DNA of 64,000 nucleotides, from NCBI RefSeq assembly GCF_000378145.1, contig NZ_KB899290.1, positions 1 to 64,000 of the forward strand, read 5' to 3'. The stretch is from Saccharibacillus kuerlensis DSM 22868. Its GTDB lineage: Bacteria; Bacillota; Bacilli; Paenibacillales; Paenibacillaceae. Below are positions 10,032 to 19,145 of this stretch, piece by piece (the first letter of the stretch is position 1; each line of letters begins with the position of its first letter). The notes below the pieces were generated by a model that worked only from the letters and a program-made list of their open reading frames with translations, did not search any database and had not been told where the DNA came from. Made by a program: the position numbers and the translations under genes.

Positions 10032-10070
10032 AAAAGGAAAACCCGGTCTAAATGACCGGGTTTTCCTTTT
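10032..10070. terminator. Bidirectional intrinsic terminator after galU
   Basis: A perfect 17-bp stem (10032-10048 with 10054-10070) and 5-nt loop, with A and T tracts built into the arms. It lies just past the galU stop on the minus strand and separates galU from the GT2 operon. Confidence 0.92.
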
Positions 10071-10083
10071 ATAAATTTTCCAA

Positions 10084-10983
10084 CTATACTTTTTCTTCTT
10101 CCAATCCCGCCAACGCCTTCTTCATATAATCAACGAGCGGTCCGCGCATTTCGTCATTTTTCAGCGCATAGTGGATCGTCGTTTCAATAAAACCGATCTT
10201 TACGCCCACATCATGACGCTGTCCTTCAAAGTTATAAGCAAGTACGTTCTGTGACTCACCCAGTGTAGCAATGGCATCCGTCAGCTGAATTTCGCCACCG
10301 GCGCCTTCAGTCTGATTCTCCAAAATGTCGAAGATTTCCGGTGTCAGGATATAACGTCCCATAATCGCCAGATTGGAAGGTGCATCTTCGCGCTTCGGCT
10401 TCTCGACAAGTCCGTTAGCCCGGAATGTGCGATCTTCGCCTTCAATCGGCTCGCTGTCCACAATACCATAACGGAATACGTCTTCCCAAGGCACTTCCTG
10501 CACGCCAACGACCGAAGCCTGATGCTTATCGAATACGTCGAGCATTTGTTTCAGGCACGGCGTATCCGATTCGACGATGTCGTCGCCAAGCAGAACCGCA
10601 AACGGTTCGTTGCCGATAAACTTGCGGGCGCACCAGATCGCGTGACCGAGACCTTTTGGTTCTTTCTGACGAATATAATGAATGTCCGCCATGTCGGATG
10701 CACGGCGCACTTCTTCGAGCATTTCCCATTTCTCGTTTTCCTCAAGGTTATGCTCAAGCTCGAACGAAGTGTCGAAATGGTCCTCGATCGCGCGCTTCTC
10801 TTTACCCGTTACAATGATGATATCTTCGATACCGGATTTCACAGCTTCTTCGACAATATATTGAATAGTCGGCTTGTCGACAATCGGCAGCATTTCCTTA
10901 GGCATCGCCTTGGTGGCGGGCAGGAAGCGCGTACCGAGACCGGCGGCCGGAATAATCGCTTTACGAATTTTCTGTGTGTTCAT
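10084..10983 (-). CDS. galU: UTP-glucose-1-phosphate uridylyltransferase
   Basis: Makes UDP-glucose from UTP and glucose-1-phosphate. The 299-residue product shows [20 protein letters not shown] and [21 protein letters not shown] at the N terminus, VLLGDDIV at the metal/nucleotide site, and the C-terminal [15 protein letters not shown] segment. AGGAGG lies 9 nt before the ATG. It is closed off by its own strong terminator, so it is probably monocistronic. It lies in the glycan locus next to the MraY-like gene, which is divergent. Its product could feed the WbaP-type initiating enzyme directly or after epimerisation. Confidence 0.96.
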   Translation of the reverse strand: MNTQKIRKAIIPAAGLGTRFLPATKAMPKEMLPIVDKPTIQYIVEEAVKSGIEDIIIVTGKEKRAIEDHFDTSFELEHNLEENEKWEMLEEVRRASDMADIHYIRQKEPKGLGHAIWCARKFIGNEPFAVLLGDDIVESDTPCLKQMLDVFDKHQASVVGVQEVPWEDVFRYGIVDSEPIEGEDRTFRANGLVEKPKREDAPSNLAIMGRYILTPEIFDILENQTEGAGGEIQLTDAIATLGESQNVLAYNFEGQRHDVGVKIGFIETTIHYALKNDEMRGPLVDYMKKALAGLEEEKV

Positions 10984-11281
10984 TTGAAAGTTCCTCCTAT
11001 AAATTGGGGTTCTGAAGTATGCGGTGCTAACATATGTAGGTTAATCGTAACCCAAAGCATTGTTCGCCTTCCCGCTTCAAACAAACGGGATGCACATTGA
11101 GCCTGCCTGGTCTCTTTCATTTTATCCTGCTGAACAGGAAAAAGCCAAAATCTCCGGGACTTCTCTTGTGGCGGGCGTGCAAATTGCTTAAAATAAGGAA
11201 GTTACATAACCTTCTACCCCTATTATTAACCGATATAGCCGTTTTAAAATCCGAATCGCCGATTGGAGAATACTGAAACCC
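10984..11281. other. Divergent intergenic region galU / mraY-like
   Basis: 298 bp between two divergent starts, so both promoters should lie here. It contains the galU ribosome site (AGGAGG at 10993-10998) and an AT-rich stretch around 11190-11240. No promoter pair near consensus, and no RNA element, is clear enough to call. Confidence 0.5.
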
Positions 11282-12235
11282 ATGAACTTTTACACCCTGA
11301 TTGCCGCTGTCCTCTCGTTTGTCCTTGTTGCCCTGCTGTCGCCGGTATGGATTCGCACGCTGCGCCGGATCGGATGGCTGCAGCCGATCCGCAAGGAGCT
11401 GCCGCCCGATCATCAAGCCAAAAAAGGGACTCCGCTCATGGCTGGCATGGTCTTCATGATCGCCGTGCTTGTTGCGCTGATTGCCCAGCCGACACCACTG
11501 ATGTGGCTGCTCGCCGCTTCGTTCGTTCTGTTCGGCATGATAGGCTTCAGCGATGATTTCAAGAAGGCCGCTTTCCAAGACCCGCAGGGAATCTCGGGCA
11601 AAGCCAAGCTGATCTTCCAGTTTGCTTTCACCATCACGCTGCTGCTGTTTGCTATGAACAGCTTCGGCGTTGAACCGACTATTGCGTTCCCGGGCGGCTT
11701 CGTCTGGACACTGCCGGCTTTCATTTACTTCATTCTGATGCTGCTGTTCATCGTCGGTTCCGCTAATGCGATCAACTTTACCGACGGACTTGACGGCCTG
11801 CTGATTATCGTAGCAATTCCGACCTATCTGTTCTTCTTCGCTATCTCCGACAATCCGGCGATCAAGCTGTTCTCGCTCGTTATGGTTGGCGCTCTGCTCG
11901 GTCTGTTCCTGTACAACAAGTATCCGGCCAAAGCGTTTATGGGCGATACCGGATCGCTTGCGATCGGCGGTTCTCTCTCCCTGATGGCCGTGATTGAGAA
12001 AGTCGAAATTCTGGTGCCGCTGCTGTTCATCATTTATTTTGCAGAACAGTTCTCGGTCATCATCCAGGTTGCGTATTACAAACGAACCAAGAAACGCATT
12101 TTCCGCATGACTCCGATTCATTATCACTACAGTCTAAAATACGGCTGGAACGAACGGAAGATTGTAAGGGTATTTGGGACCGCATCCTGGCTTGGAGCAT
12201 TTGTGAGCTGGTTGATCTGGTATTTGTGGATGTAG
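11282..12235 (+). CDS. MraY-family phospho-sugar:polyprenyl-phosphate transferase (paralogue outside dcw)
   Basis: 317 residues and about ten transmembrane segments. Conserved stretches are KKGTPLMAG near residue 40, GFSDDFKK, NAINFTDGLDGL, FMGDTGSLAIGG and a C-terminal RMTPIHYHYSLKYGW. The last corresponds to the PIHHHF loop of MraY rather than the HIHH loop of WecA/TagO. MraY puts phospho-MurNAc-pentapeptide on undecaprenyl phosphate. A copy inside a glycan locus, apart from dcw cell-division genes, suggests an accessory paralogue whose substrate cannot be told from sequence. It is monocistronic, convergent with the WbaP gene, and has a weak GGAGA ribosome site. Confidence 0.82.
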   Translation: MNFYTLIAAVLSFVLVALLSPVWIRTLRRIGWLQPIRKELPPDHQAKKGTPLMAGMVFMIAVLVALIAQPTPLMWLLAASFVLFGMIGFSDDFKKAAFQDPQGISGKAKLIFQFAFTITLLLFAMNSFGVEPTIAFPGGFVWTLPAFIYFILMLLFIVGSANAINFTDGLDGLLIIVAIPTYLFFFAISDNPAIKLFSLVMVGALLGLFLYNKYPAKAFMGDTGSLAIGGSLSLMAVIEKVEILVPLLFIIYFAEQFSVIIQVAYYKRTKKRIFRMTPIHYHYSLKYGWNERKIVRVFGTASWLGAFVSWLIWYLWM

Positions 12236-12261
12236 TAAACCGGTGAAAACTCTGAACTCAC

Positions 12262-12301
12262 AAAAAACTGCCGACTCTCGAAAGAGAGCGGCAGTTTTTT
12301 T
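12262..12301. terminator. Bidirectional terminator, mraY-like / wbaP-like
   Basis: AAAAAACTGCCG (12262-12273) pairs with CGGCAGTTTTTT (12289-12300), with an inner CTCTC-gaaa-GAGAG hairpin. It lies between convergent genes and touches the stop codon of the minus-strand one. Confidence 0.9.
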
Positions 12302-13712
12302 AATATGCACTTTTATCGGTAAACATCTTGTAGATCGTAAGCAGCACCAGTCGTAGATCGAACAGCAGGGTCCAATTCTCAATGTAGAAAAGGTCGTATT
12401 CGATACGCTTCTCGATCGACGTATCTCCTCGCAGTCCCGCACACTGGGCGTATCCGGTAATGCCCGGAAGAACGTGATGCTTCAACATATAATTCGGCAC
12501 TTTTTCCCGGAACAGTTCGACATAATGCGGTCTTTCCGGACGAGGTCCCACGACACTCATCTGCCCCAGCAGCACATTGAAAAACTGCGGCAGTTCGTCG
12601 AGGCTGGTTCGGCGGATGAACGTTCCAAACTTCGTGCGGCGAGGATCGTTTTCCGTCGTCCAACCTGTGTCTTCCTCATCAGAGTCCGGCGTCTGGGCCT
12701 GCATCGAACGAAATTTGTACATCTGAAAAGTACGTCGATTGAATCCTACACGCTCCTGCTTGAAAATGACAGGCCCCGGCGAAGTCATCTTCACTCCGAT
12801 AGCTACCGCCAACATAATCGGAGAAGTGATAATAATGGCCAGTCCGGCAAACAGGATATCGAACAGCCTTTTGAAAAAGCGGTTGACGGCCAAATCCAGC
12901 GGAACTTCGCGTACGTTGATCAGCGGCATTCCCGCAAAGTTGTCGAATACAGGTCTTGTCGGCAAAAAGTCGTAATAATCCGGCACAATCATAATATGTA
13001 CGCCGGCCTGCTCGCATACGGCCATCAGCTCCGGATATTTGTCGGATTCTCCGTAAGGAAGCGCCAGAATGACTTCATCAATAATCTTAAACCGATCGAG
13101 TATCGCCCTCAGATCAGCAAGCTTGCCGAGCACTTCCGGGTATTCGGTCTCGCCCTTTTTCCATTTCAGTTCGTCATCCAGGAAACCGACGATCTCGTAG
13201 CCCAATTCCGGATAATGCTGCATGTTCAGATGAAAACGCCGACCCAGCGCCCCTGCGCCTATGATCAGCATATACTGCTTGTTGTACCCTTTTCGCCGCA
13301 TGATTCGAAGCGTCTGCTTGACCCCATAGCGGTATAGGACAATGAAGAAAATACTGAAGACCATATACAGGAACAGATACGAACGGGAAATGTTAATCTC
13401 CTTGGCAAAGTACATGGCGCCGAGCAAAAGGAAAAATCCAATTATATGCGTCTGCAGCACCCGAATAAAATCGTCCGCGAACCGTTTGCGCCGCTTGGGC
13501 GAGTACAATCCGCTGATCAGTCCGGTCAGCAGCGCAATCCCGCCGTAGACCAAACTCCAAACCAAATAATACTTGATCGGAATTGGATAGACAAACCCGA
13601 ACAAGCCGCTTTCAAAGCGAAGCCACCAGGCCAGCAGAAATGAAGCTTGAATGACTGCCAGATCGGCGACCATATAGACTTGAGTTAGAAATTGCTGATT
13701 TTTGCGGAGCAT
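12300..13712 (-). CDS. Undecaprenyl-phosphate sugar phosphotransferase (WbaP/WsfP type)
   Basis: 470 residues. The N-terminal half has four to five transmembrane segments and a Rossmann-like CoA-binding-type domain (YMLIIGAGALGRRFHLN). The C-terminal catalytic domain, from about residue 275, contains KRLFDILFAGLAII, TSPGPVIFKQERVG, MYKFRSM, DELPQFFNVLLGQMSVVGPR and PGITGYAQ. These polyisoprenyl-phosphate hexose-1-phosphate transferases start glycan assembly by moving glucose- or galactose-1-phosphate onto undecaprenyl phosphate. The homologue WsfP starts S-layer glycans in P. alvei. It overlaps the upstream GT2 by 28 bp, so the two are coupled. Confidence 0.93.
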   Translation of the reverse strand: MLRKNQQFLTQVYMVADLAVIQASFLLAWWLRFESGLFGFVYPIPIKYYLVWSLVYGGIALLTGLISGLYSPKRRKRFADDFIRVLQTHIIGFFLLLGAMYFAKEINISRSYLFLYMVFSIFFIVLYRYGVKQTLRIMRRKGYNKQYMLIIGAGALGRRFHLNMQHYPELGYEIVGFLDDELKWKKGETEYPEVLGKLADLRAILDRFKIIDEVILALPYGESDKYPELMAVCEQAGVHIMIVPDYYDFLPTRPVFDNFAGMPLINVREVPLDLAVNRFFKRLFDILFAGLAIIITSPIMLAVAIGVKMTSPGPVIFKQERVGFNRRTFQMYKFRSMQAQTPDSDEEDTGWTTENDPRRTKFGTFIRRTSLDELPQFFNVLLGQMSVVGPRPERPHYVELFREKVPNYMLKHHVLPGITGYAQCAGLRGDTSIEKRIEYDLFYIENWTLLFDLRLVLLTIYKMFTDKSAY

Positions 13713-14638
13713 GCTTCACCTCGAACCGGCAGAGCCGGACTTTCTCCTCCGCCAGTCGGAGGATCCTGCGTATCCTTGACCGGGCGCAGTCTGTTGCGAA
13801 TCAGCGTAGCGGCAAACTTCACACCGATTCCCGTGTAAATAAAACCGTTCACCGGCCAAGCATATTTTTCCCGATAATGCTTGCGGTAGAAAATGACCAT
13901 TGCCCGATGGAATTCATACAGCAGCTTGACTGGACGACGTTTGCTGCTCGCTCCCTTATAATGCAGGATAAACGTTGCCGGATAGTAACGAATTGCCCAT
14001 CCAGCCTGTTTGATGCGGTAGCACCAATCCAAGTCTTCGCCGTACATGAAGAAGTTCTCGTCCAGCATACCGACTTCACGGATCACTTCTGCCCGGACAA
14101 GCATAAAGGCGCCGACCAAGCAGTCGACGGCATGTTCTTTATCCGGATCAAGGTAGCTGAGCTGATACTGATTGTATTTCGGCTTGTCCGGGAACATCTT
14201 GGAAATCCCGAACATATAGTAGAAGGAAGCCGATGGCGTCGGCAGTCCGCGCTTACAGGTCTTGTCCAGTGATCCGTCGGCCAACAGTACTTTGCAGCCT
14301 GCTGCTCCCGCATGTGGATTCCTATCCATGTAATCGACCATCGTCTGAATCGTGTCCGGCTGAATGACCGTATCCGAATTGAGCAGCAGCACATAACGTC
14401 CTCCTGCGATTCGCATTCCCTGATTGTTGGCTTTGGCAAAGCCTACATTCTCCTTGTTCACAATCATGCGAATCGATGGGAACGTACGGGACAGCACTTC
14501 GACCGAATTGTCGGACGAATTGTTGTCGATCAGAATGATTTCGTATTCATATCGAGTTTGCGAAGCAAACACCGAATGGATGCAGTCCATCGTCAGCTGG
14601 CACGTATTATAATTAAGAATCAATATACTTACGTCCAT
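13685..14638 (-). CDS. GT2 glycosyltransferase, WbbL/rhamnosyltransferase-like
   Basis: 317 residues: VSILILNYNTCQLTMDCI, IILIDNNSSDNSVE, NKENVGFAKANNQG, LLLNSDTVIQ (NSD replaces the DXD) and FFMYGEDLDWCYRI with the catalytic-base ED pair. This is the pattern of rhamnosyl- and related transferases. The C-terminal tail beyond about residue 280 is polar and unlike the family. It shares a transcript with the WbaP-type gene. Given the rmlABCD set nearby it probably adds rhamnose early in the chain; linkage and donor are inferred. Confidence 0.88.
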   Translation of the reverse strand: MDVSILILNYNTCQLTMDCIHSVFASQTRYEYEIILIDNNSSDNSVEVLSRTFPSIRMIVNKENVGFAKANNQGMRIAGGRYVLLLNSDTVIQPDTIQTMVDYMDRNPHAGAAGCKVLLADGSLDKTCKRGLPTPSASFYYMFGISKMFPDKPKYNQYQLSYLDPDKEHAVDCLVGAFMLVRAEVIREVGMLDENFFMYGEDLDWCYRIKQAGWAIRYYPATFILHYKGASSKRRPVKLLYEFHRAMVIFYRKHYREKYAWPVNGFIYTGIGVKFAATLIRNRLRPVKDTQDPPTGGGESPALPVRGEACSAKISNF

Positions 14639-14940
14639 GGTATAGATACGCTCCTGACAATATTAGTAATGAATCATATAACAATAAACACAGAAAAAAA
14701 TCTCTGGATTCCTCTTTACAGAGTACCACAGAGATCGATGGAATGGAACTTTGGATTCGATTTAGGAAAGACTTGGGATAAGCGTTAATCGGTTATGCTG
14801 GGAGCCGTTTCGGTGACAAGACGAATACTTCGGATGCTGAACGGTGTATCTTCACTCCGCATGCTTATCCGTATGACTGTACAAGCTTAATTTGATTCAA
14901 TTTCATAAAAAACAGCCTTCTAAGCTGGAAGGCTGTTTTT
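14639..14940. other. Intergenic region with inverted repeat
   Basis: 302 bp without a gene, between two minus-strand glycosyltransferases. GGATAAGC (14776-14783) and GCTTATCC (14863-14870) form an 8-bp inverted repeat around an 80-nt centre. A terminator closes the upstream operon at 14907-14941. The promoter for the GT2/WbaP pair should lie in its left part, but no convincing hexamers are seen. Confidence 0.5.
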
Positions 14941-14941
14941 T
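14907..14941 (-). terminator. Terminator of the wzm-rml-GT2 operon
   Basis: A perfect 14-bp stem (14907-14920 with 14928-14941), 7-nt loop and an A/T-tract in each arm. It directly abuts the stop codon of the GT2 gene at 14941 and ends the long minus-strand transcript from about 27.9 kb. Confidence 0.88.
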
Positions 14942-15867
14942 CAAATATATCCAATCAGCATCAATAGACGAAAAAGAAGGTTCTCGATCGAAGATTGACG
15001 ATACAGCTTGGAATGCTTCAAATAGCCGAGCCGCTGAAGAAGAGTTGTTCTTGGCGAGATAAATAGCTCCAACTGCTGCCGCTTCTCTGCATCCTGCAGT
15101 TTGTCGGCATATAGACGGTGAAACTCCTGTGCCTGTCCAACCAGCTTATGCGAACCTCGATGTTTGCGGAAGCTGGCCCATTTCTTTTTGAGTTTCTCGA
15201 TCGGCGACGTCTCTCCACCTACCACATTATTGCTGTGCTGACGATACAGGATGGAAGGCTGAGGATCATAGATCACTTCGCCGAATGCGGATACGCAGAG
15301 GTAGAACCACCAGTCGTGCATTAATACCTTGGTCGGATCGGGCATACGTTCGCGGATCAGGTTCAAGGCAGCGCGGTTGAAAGTGATGGTGGCGCCGACA
15401 GCGATATTTTGATAGAGAGCATTGTAAAAGGACGGCGACTTTGAAGGAGGAGAAGGCCATATTTTGATTGGCTGCAGCTTCTTATCTGTTAGTTGAGTCG
15501 AAGTGAATACCATTGCCGGCACCTCAGCTCTAACACCTTTCAATGCTTGTACTGCACGCTCCATCTTCTCCGGCATCCATACATCGTCCTGATCGCAGAA
15601 ACAGAAGTAGTCGTTTGTCTCGCCGGCTTGAGAAATAAGTTCAAAAAAGCTTGGAATAACACCCAGATTCTTTCCTTTTCCCAACACAAGTCGGCTTAGC
15701 TTATCAGACTGCCAAGTTTTGATAACTTGTAACGTATGATCAGACGAACCGTCATCACGCAGTCGGATCGTCCAATCTGTATGCGTCTGTGAAGACAAGC
15801 TGTTCAGCTGTTCCCGTATGTAAGCTTCCCCATTATAAGAGGATAGCAGCACTTCGATTTTGCTCAA
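14941..15867 (-). CDS. GT2 glycosyltransferase (rhamnosyltransferase-like)
   Basis: 308 residues: IEVLLSSYNGEAYIREQLNS, LRDDGSSDHT, FCDQDDVWMP with the DQDD metal site, and HDWWFYLCVSAFG. This is the pattern of RfbF/RgpB-like rhamnosyltransferases of Gram-positive rhamnan pathways. A basic, coiled C-terminal segment follows residue ~220. It is the last gene of the long operon, 15 nt after rfbD, so dTDP-rhamnose is the likely donor. Confidence 0.87.
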   Translation of the reverse strand: MSKIEVLLSSYNGEAYIREQLNSLSSQTHTDWTIRLRDDGSSDHTLQVIKTWQSDKLSRLVLGKGKNLGVIPSFFELISQAGETNDYFCFCDQDDVWMPEKMERAVQALKGVRAEVPAMVFTSTQLTDKKLQPIKIWPSPPSKSPSFYNALYQNIAVGATITFNRAALNLIRERMPDPTKVLMHDWWFYLCVSAFGEVIYDPQPSILYRQHSNNVVGGETSPIEKLKKKWASFRKHRGSHKLVGQAQEFHRLYADKLQDAEKRQQLELFISPRTTLLQRLGYLKHSKLYRQSSIENLLFRLLMLIGYI

Positions 15868-15882
15868 TATTCATATTCACCC

Positions 15883-16728
15883 TTATGATGTGACCTGTGC
15901 CAAAAACCGTTCCAATGCGTCTTTCCAGTGGGGAAGATCTTCGAGGTCGTTGGACCGTATCGCCGTATGATCCATGACCGAGTAAGCAGGACGCTTGGCC
16001 GGACGTGGAAACTGCTCTGTCGTTACCGGCAGAACATTGACTTGTAGGTCGGCTTGTTCGAAAATAGCTTGAGCAAATTCGTACCAAGAACACTGTCCGG
16101 AATTCGAAGCATGGTAAATACCGTACTTTTCCGTCTGGATTAGATGCAGCAGGAAACGCGCCAAATCCACTGTATACGTTGGCGAACCAGTCTGGTCGTG
16201 AACAACACTTAGGCTGTCTTTCTCGGCTCCCAGTTTCAGCATCGTTTTGACGAAGTTGCCGCCATGCTGACCGTAAACCCAAGAGGTTCTAACAATAAAG
16301 TATTTTGAGCTCAGCGATTGCGTCAACACTTCACCTGCGAGCTTACTTTCACCGTAAACCGTCTGCGGAGCGGTATTGTCGTATTCGCGGTAAGGGCGCT
16401 CCGCTTGACCGTTGAAGACGTAGTCGGTACTGATATAGACCATCTTAGCTCCAACCTTTTCGGCGGCTACAGCAATATTGCGTGTTCCGGCCACATTGAC
16501 GCGATAAGCGCCGTCTACGTCTTCTTCCGCTGCATCGACTGCTGTGTAGGCGGCACAGTGGATAACCGCTTCCGGACGATATTCGCCGATCACCAATTCG
16601 CACTGCCCCTGATTTGTGATATCCAGTTCTGCGCGGCCGCAGCCTTTGACATCATGACCCGCCTGCTGCAAAACCTCAATCATGTCGCAGCCAAGCTGTC
16701 CGTTTGCTCCGGTAACCAGTACTCTCAT
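15883..16728 (-). CDS. rfbD: dTDP-4-dehydrorhamnose reductase
   Basis: Last step of dTDP-L-rhamnose synthesis, NAD(P)H-dependent. The 281-residue SDR protein begins MRVLVTGANGQLG and has the catalytic YxxxK in TVYGESKLAGE and the substrate region HASNSGQCSWYEFA. The ATG at 16728 overlaps the rfbB stop (ATGA) and is preferred over an in-frame start 26 codons upstream inside rfbB. Order rfbA-rfbC-rfbB-rfbD. Confidence 0.96.
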   Translation of the reverse strand: MRVLVTGANGQLGCDMIEVLQQAGHDVKGCGRAELDITNQGQCELVIGEYRPEAVIHCAAYTAVDAAEEDVDGAYRVNVAGTRNIAVAAEKVGAKMVYISTDYVFNGQAERPYREYDNTAPQTVYGESKLAGEVLTQSLSSKYFIVRTSWVYGQHGGNFVKTMLKLGAEKDSLSVVHDQTGSPTYTVDLARFLLHLIQTEKYGIYHASNSGQCSWYEFAQAIFEQADLQVNVLPVTTEQFPRPAKRPAYSVMDHTAIRSNDLEDLPHWKDALERFLAQVTS

Positions 16729-17747
16729 TGCGATCCTCCCAATCTCTCTCCGTACTGCTTGGCGTAATACTGTTCGTATTCGCCGGATTGAATACGTGTC
16801 CACCATTCCTTATTGTCCAAGTACCAAGAGATCGTCTCGCGGATTCCCGTTTCGAAATTATGCTTTGGCTTCCAGCCGAGTTCATTGGTGATCTTAGTTG
16901 GATCGATACCGTAGCGGCGGTCGTGGCCCAAGCGATCCTGTACGTAAGTAATCAACGATTCAGGCTTGTCAAGCTGCTCAAGGATCGTACGCACGATATG
17001 GATATTGGTCCGCTCGTTGTTGCCTCCAATGTTGTAGACTTCACCGTTCACGCCTTCGTGGATGACCAAATCGATTGCGCTGCAGTGATCTTCTACGTAC
17101 AGCCAGTCGCGAATGTTCAAACCGTCTCCGTAGATCGGCAGTGGTTGGTCATTCAGCGCTTTGGAGATGATCAGTGGAATCAGCTTCTCCGGGAATTGGT
17201 ACGGGCCGTAATTGTTGGAACAGCGCGTAATATTGACTGGCAGTCCGAACGTTTCATGATAAGCCCGTACCAGCAGGTCGCCGCCCGCTTTGGAAGCGGA
17301 ATAAGGGCTGTTCGGTGTAAGCGGCGTTTCTTCCGTGAACAGTCCGGTCTCACCGAGTGTGCCATATACTTCGTCGGTGGAGACTTGTACGAATTTGGTG
17401 ATATTGTGCTTTTTGGCTGCGTCGAGCAGAACTTGCGTGCCGAGTACATTCGTTTTAACAAAAACATCGGGTTCAAGGATGCTGCGGTCTACGTGGGACT
17501 CGGCAGCAAAGTTGACGACCACATCGACGCCCTGGCCGATCAGTTCATCCATTTTGGCCGCATCGCAGATGTCGGCTTTGACGAAGGTATGCTTAGAATT
17601 TTGTTCGATAGATTTAAGGTTTTCCAAGTTACCTGCATAAGTAAGAGCATCTACGTTGATAATTTCATAATCCGGGTGCTGCTGAAGCATATACAGGACG
17701 AAGTTGCTGCCGATAAAGCCGGCTCCACCGGTGACGAGTAGTTTCAT
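16725..17747 (-). CDS. rfbB: dTDP-glucose 4,6-dehydratase
   Basis: Converts dTDP-glucose to dTDP-4-keto-6-deoxyglucose. 340 residues with the NAD motif VTGGAGFIGSNFV, SHVDRSI, the catalytic STDEVYG and YSASKAGGD (YxxxK), and NNYGPYQFPEKLIPL. Length and motifs are typical of RmlB. It overlaps rfbD by 4 bp. A terminator-like hairpin lies in the 57-bp spacer after rfbC. Confidence 0.97.
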   Translation of the reverse strand: MKLLVTGGAGFIGSNFVLYMLQQHPDYEIINVDALTYAGNLENLKSIEQNSKHTFVKADICDAAKMDELIGQGVDVVVNFAAESHVDRSILEPDVFVKTNVLGTQVLLDAAKKHNITKFVQVSTDEVYGTLGETGLFTEETPLTPNSPYSASKAGGDLLVRAYHETFGLPVNITRCSNNYGPYQFPEKLIPLIISKALNDQPLPIYGDGLNIRDWLYVEDHCSAIDLVIHEGVNGEVYNIGGNNERTNIHIVRTILEQLDKPESLITYVQDRLGHDRRYGIDPTKITNELGWKPKHNFETGIRETISWYLDNKEWWTRIQSGEYEQYYAKQYGERLGGSQ

Positions 17748-17773
17748 AGGTTAGTTGCCTCCTGTTCTCGTGT

Positions 17774-17797
17774 AAAAAGCCCTCCTTGCGGAGAGCC
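17774..17797 (-). terminator. Terminator-like hairpin between rfbC and rfbB
   Basis: On the minus strand GCTCTCC-gcaa-GGAGGGC forms a 7-bp stem with one G-U pair and a GCAA loop, followed by TTTTT. In mid-operon it is more likely a partial terminator or mRNA stabiliser than a hard stop. Confidence 0.5.
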
Positions 17798-17804
17798 CTG
17801 TATC

Positions 17805-18353
17805 TTATTCAAAATTCAGTTCCACGTCTTGAAGCAGCGGATGTTTCTGATCCTTCTCCGATAGAATCGGATTGGATATTGGCCAATCGATACCTAGCGC
17901 CGGATCATCCCAAAGGATGCCACGATCGTGTTCCGGCGAATAGTACTCATCGACTTTGTACATAACTTGAGTGTTCGGCACCAATGTACAGAATCCGTGG
18001 GCAAAGCCTTTTGGAACAAGCAATTGTCGATGATTGTACTCGCTCAAAATGAAGCCTTCCCATTGACCGAAAGTCGGCGAGCTGCGGCGTACGTCGACAA
18101 TAACGTCGTAGATAGCGCCTGCAACGACGCGAAGCAGCTTGGTTTGAGCTTTAGGGTTCAGTTGGTAATGCAGGCCGCGAAGTACGCCGGGCTGCGCGGA
18201 TAACGACTGATTGTCCTGAATGAAATTATAATGGATTCCGGCTTCCCGCAGCAAAGCCTCATTGTAACTTTCCATGAAGAATCCCCGATGGTCTCCATGA
18301 ACAACGGGCTCAATTAATGCAGCTCCTTCAAGGCTTAAAGGAGTAACCTTCAT
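17805..18353 (-). CDS. rfbC: dTDP-4-dehydrorhamnose 3,5-epimerase
   Basis: 182 residues, the family's usual length. Typical RmlC cupin features: VHGDHRGFFMESYN, IQDNQSLSAQPGVLRGLHYQ, VDVRRSSPTFGQW and PKGFAHGF. It epimerises C3 and C5 of the 4-keto sugar. It lies 17 nt after rfbA in the same operon. Confidence 0.97.
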   Translation of the reverse strand: MKVTPLSLEGAALIEPVVHGDHRGFFMESYNEALLREAGIHYNFIQDNQSLSAQPGVLRGLHYQLNPKAQTKLLRVVAGAIYDVIVDVRRSSPTFGQWEGFILSEYNHRQLLVPKGFAHGFCTLVPNTQVMYKVDEYYSPEHDRGILWDDPALGIDWPISNPILSEKDQKHPLLQDVELNFE

Positions 18354-18370
18354 AATTGAAATCCCTCCTT

Positions 18371-19114
18371 TTAAAGTTTGAGTTTACCGAACTCTTCGCC
18401 GAACATAATACTTTGAGCCAACTCATTAGCACGTGCGAGGGAAGCATGAGTTCCAGCATCCGTCCACCAGCCGGTCAATACGTCATAGGTCAGTTGTCCG
18501 TTAGCGATATAAGCATTATTGACATCGGTGATTTCTAGTTCGCCGCGCGCGGAAGGCTTAAGCGTTTTGACAATATCAAACACGCTATGGTCGAACATAT
18601 AGATTCCTGTTACTGCATAGCTGCTTTTAGGATTCTGCGGCTTTTCCTCGATAGATACAATCTTGTCTCCGTCGATTTCAGGAACACCAAAACGCTTAGG
18701 ATCATGAACCTCTTGAATCAGAATTTTAGCGCCAAGCATCTGAGTCCGGAAGTTTTCCACAAAAGGAGTAATGTCATCTTCAAAAACGTTGTCTCCCAAA
18801 ATCACGACCATTTGATCTTCACCGACAAAATGCTCGGCAAGATTCAGTGCTTGCGCAATACCGCCAGCTTCATCCTGTACTTTGTATGTAAAACATACAC
18901 CCATATCTGATCCGCTACCTAAAAGGTTTACCACATCACCCATGTGATCCTTACCCGTGACAATAAGAATGTCCTCAATGCCAGCGGCTTTCAGCTTGTA
19001 AACAGAATGAAATATCATAGGGTATTTGCCGACCGGTAGTAGATGCTTATTGGTCACTTTTGTAAGTGGATAAAGACGCGACCCTGTTCCTCCAGCTAGC
19101 ACTATACCTTTCAT
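18371..19114 (-). CDS. rfbA: Glucose-1-phosphate thymidylyltransferase
   Basis: First step of dTDP-rhamnose synthesis. 247 residues: MKGIVLAGGTGSRLYPLTKV, NKHLLPVGKYPMIFH, VILGDNVFED and VSIEEKPQNPKSSYAVTGIY. It is about 45 residues shorter than E. coli RmlA, like the short Bacillales form. It precedes rfbC by 17 nt. Confidence 0.96.
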   Translation of the reverse strand: MKGIVLAGGTGSRLYPLTKVTNKHLLPVGKYPMIFHSVYKLKAAGIEDILIVTGKDHMGDVVNLLGSGSDMGVCFTYKVQDEAGGIAQALNLAEHFVGEDQMVVILGDNVFEDDITPFVENFRTQMLGAKILIQEVHDPKRFGVPEIDGDKIVSIEEKPQNPKSSYAVTGIYMFDHSVFDIVKTLKPSARGELEITDVNNAYIANGQLTYDVLTGWWTDAGTHASLARANELAQSIMFGEEFGKLKL

Positions 19115-19145
19115 TAAATTCTCTCCTTTCGTAGCTAGTATAAAA

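Noticed and set aside
11282-12235. TagO/WecA UDP-GlcNAc-1-phosphate transferase
   Set aside because: The C-terminal loop (PIHYHYSLKYGW) and length fit MraY; the WecA/TagO HIHH loop is absent.
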